DNA of 64,000 nt, from NCBI GenBank assembly GCA_025210295.1, contig JAOASC010000040.1, forward strand, positions 52,817 through 116,816. The letters run 5' to 3'. Below the pieces are notes generated by a model. That model did no database searches. It saw nothing but the letters and a program-made list of their open reading frames with translations, and was not told where the DNA came from. Below are positions 62,141-64,000 of the stretch, piece after piece. A program made the translations under genes and the position numbers. Position 1 is the first letter of the stretch, and every line of letters begins with the position of its first letter. This DNA comes from Flavobacteriales bacterium (GTDB taxonomy: Bacteria > Bacteroidota > Bacteroidia > Flavobacteriales_D > Parvicellaceae).

Positions 62141-64000
62141 TTAACGCCAGCATAGTACTCTTACTTGAGCTGAGTTAGAAAGTTGAGTGTTTTGTTCTCC
62201 ACCCCATCCGTCGTTAATACTAATTATCCTACCGTGAGAGTTTCCGTTATTTCGATCAGGAGCCCATAATCTTACTGTAGAAGTGTTATAAGCATATAAT
62301 ACACCCCCATAATGATTGTCATCATCATCGTCACCTTGAGCAACGCCAGAGGCCTCAAAAATATAGCCATTATTATTCCCACTTGTAGCTCTTACCAGTA
62401 CGAGTACTTTAGATGGGTAAGCTCCTAAACCATGGGTTCTTTGCTGAAATGAAGCTGTACCTGCTTGGGAGTTCATCGTAAACCAACCACTATCATAGTC
62501 AGCTGTAGCCCAAGAAGCAGCACTACTATTTTTCTTGTAGATGTTCCCACTTGCATCAGTATAAAGTGGCGTTACAGTAGAAGAAGTTGTAGATGGAATA
62601 GTTCTAATTCTTGCATTACCATTGACGTCTAAAGTTCTAGATGGACCAGTGGTTCCTAATCCAACTCTATTGGTGCTAGCGTCAACAAATAACATGGCTG
62701 CGTTACCATCAGATTCTACTCTAAAATCTAAATTTAATCCCTGCTCATTAAAAATAGTTGTACCGTTACCATGAATTCTATGGTTCATAGCGTTGTTTTG
62801 ATACACGTCAATAATACCATCATCAGATGAGTCAAATATACGGACTAGAATATCTCCACCATTTACAGCTCCATCTCTAAGGTAAATATCATCAGAATGG
62901 TATGAGTTTCCAGTAACGTTAAATGTCCCTGCTGTTGCAGCACTTCCAACAGTAACTCTATTTAAACCAGCATCTACTCTAAACATATTGGCATTAGCAT
63001 CAGATTCCACTCTAAAATCTCTATCCAAACCTTGCTCATTGAAAACAAATTGAGAGTTGGCATCTAAGTCAACAGAAGTCACACCATTTTCATAAATTCT
63101 TAACCTCCCATCATCACCATCGTCTACGAGTGACATTAGGTTGGTTCCGCCAGTATTACCATCTCTCCAATAAGCATCATCACCAAAGAAAGTAAGCCCA
63201 TTGTCAGCAACTTGAAAGTGACTAACCCCAGCATCTTGAATGGTAAAGTCACCAGTACCACTTAGGTTGTATGTCATCCCGAAGTTTCCTTGGGTAATGG
63301 TCGTATTTTGAACTAAAGCTCCCCCTAATTGGATTCTATCTGCTCCAGCGTTAACAGTAATCCCATTATTAGCAGCAGCATTAATTGTTAAAGCTCCATT
63401 TGAACCTCCGCCCGTTAATCCAACACCAGCAGTTACTCCAGTAATATCACCATTAAAAGCACTTAGGTTAACATTGTTACCACTGCTAATACTCAAAGTA
63501 GTACCACTTAAAGAAAGGTTTTGTAACTCATTGGTTGTACTTGCATCTGCATCATTAATAGAGATGGATCCACCACCATTGGAAAGTGTAGCTGTAGTTC
63601 CAGACCTAGATAGTGTTTGTAACTCATTGGTAACCGAACCATCGACTTCAGTAAAAGAAGTCAGGTATCCATTGTTGTTAGCATAAGCATCCACTTGAGC
63701 TTCAGTTAATTGAGTGTCATCATCAGTAAATGATCCACCACCATTACTTAGCGTAACAGTACTTCCAGATTTAGCAATGGTTTGGATTTCATTGGTTGGG
63801 TCACTGTCGGCATCATTAACATTGTCTGTTAGTGTGACATTATTTCCATTACTAATTGTTAAGGTATTTCCAGATAAAGAAAGCGTTTGGGCATCAGTAT
63901 TATCTAAATATGGGCTTAAATCGATTGTAGTAGGAGTGGAGTTGTTGGTAATGGTTAAGTTATTTCCTGTTAAGTTTAAATCTTGAATTTCATTCTGAGG
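62141..64000 (-). CDS. Stalk-and-head surface protein (5' end outside the window)
   Basis: The frame stays open from the stop at 62141 to the window edge, 619 codons visible; no start is needed inside, since the codons above 63694 (PQNEIQDLNL...NTDAQTLSLS...TQLTEAQ) continue without a break. The visible part begins with the same stalk repeats as the FISUMP protein, then glycine/aspartate-rich beta-helix-like units (FNEQGLDRDFRVESDANANMFRVDAG, NRVGLGTTGPSRTLDVNGNARIR). It ends in a 110-residue head: YDSGWFTMNSQAGTASFQQR, HGLGAYPSKVLVLVRATS...NSAQVRVLCWR, a jellyroll-like pattern seen in tail-fibre and lectin-type domains. A distinct surface adhesin is likely; ligand and export route are not shown. 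Confidence 0.88.
   Translation of the reverse strand, partial: PQNEIQDLNLTGNNLTITNNSTPTTIDLSPYLDNTDAQTLSLSGNTLTISNGNNVTLTDNVNDADSDPTNEIQTIAKSGSTVTLSNGGGSFTDDDTQLTEAQVDAYANNNGYLTSFTEVDGSVTNELQTLSRSGTTATLSNGGGSISINDADASTTNELQNLSLSGTTLSISSGNNVNLSAFNGDITGVTAGVGLTGGGSNGALTINAAANNGITVNAGADRIQLGGALVQNTTITQGNFGMTYNLSGTGDFTIQDAGVSHFQVADNGLTFFGDDAYWRDGNTGGTNLMSLVDDGDDGRLRIYENGVTSVDLDANSQFVFNEQGLDRDFRVESDANANMFRVDAGLNRVTVGSAATAGTFNVTGNSYHSDDIYLRDGAVNGGDILVRIFDSSDDGIIDVYQNNAMNHRIHGNGTTIFNEQGLNLDFRVESDGNAAMLFVDASTNRVGLGTTGPSRTLDVNGNARIRTIPSTTSSTVTPLYTDASGNIYKKNSSAASWATADYDSGWFTMNSQAGTASFQQRTHGLGAYPSKVLVLVRATSGNNNGYIFEASGVAQGDDDDDNHYGGVLYAYNTSTVRLWAPDRNNGNSHGRIISINDGWGGEQNTQLSNSAQVRVLCWR
63810..63929. repeat. 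Shared stalk repeat, copy 2 (with 61063-61182)
   Basis: See the copy at 61063-61182. The match starts at gcatcattaacattgtc and runs through the TTTGGGC and TATCTAAATA-type segments with scattered, mostly third-position, changes. Confidence 0.7.

Noticed and set aside
1..64000. tRNA or rRNA genes, IS elements, integrases, phage genes
   Set aside because: None recognised on either strand.

Overview
The window comes from an AT-rich Bacteroidota genome, most likely order Flavobacteriales. The evidence is the type IX secretion (T9SS) C-terminal sorting domains of both type A and type B (gliding-motility CHU_C), FISUMP and ELWxxDGT-repeat proteins, signal peptides ending in Q after the small residue, many short lipoproteins, and promoters of the Bacteroidota TAnnTTTG type. 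No tRNA, rRNA, CRISPR array, phage or IS element was seen.

Layout. 0-4.5 kb: a partial DoxX-like membrane protein, a Crp/Fnr regulator, and a probable zinc-acquisition unit (TonB-dependent receptor plus Cys/His lipoprotein) divergent from a Fur/Zur-family repressor, with a palindromic operator between them; then an L,D-transpeptidase. 4.8-9.95 kb: housekeeping genes (ahcY, NhaC-type antiporter, family 2 glycosyltransferase, prmA). 9.96-14.4 kb: a 1468-residue exported beta-rich protein of unknown function. 14.4-19.8 kb: a small decayed gene, a T9SS subtilase with a lipoprotein, a gamma-carbonic-anhydrase-like protein, a MORN-repeat protein and a 10-TM metal exporter. 20-31.4 kb: two tandem giant Ig/PKD-like adhesins with type B sorting domains, an LRR/ZU5-like surface protein and a CAP-like protein. 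31.5-38.3 kb: penicillin-acylase-family hydrolase, mutL, two rhomboids and an EEP-family phosphoesterase. 38.3-43.2 kb (minus): a compact membrane cluster, LemA / DUF1266 / DUF3137 / PH-like protein / Imm17-like protein / unknown soluble protein. 43.3-51.2 kb (minus): two small envelope proteins, then a tight operon of four repeat-built T9SS cargo proteins ending at a strong terminator, with a lipoprotein gene upstream. 51.3-56.5 kb (minus): one LytTR response regulator and two paralogous TPR/LytS-type histidine kinases. 56.5-64 kb (minus): unknown envelope proteins, then two large stalk-and-head surface proteins, the last running off the window.

The most interesting reading is the 44.3-56.5 kb block. 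Two duplicated sensor kinases share one LytTR regulator, and a 14-nt direct repeat with a 21-bp period (the geometry used by LytTR proteins) lies just upstream of a promoter-like box for the lipoprotein and the T9SS cargo genes. I propose this as a sensory circuit controlling a set of secreted repeat proteins. Secondary candidates are the zinc unit at 0.9-3.8 kb and the LemA/DUF3137/DUF1266/Imm17-like cluster.

All family assignments were made by reading the sequence; no database search was run. Residue positions are approximate.
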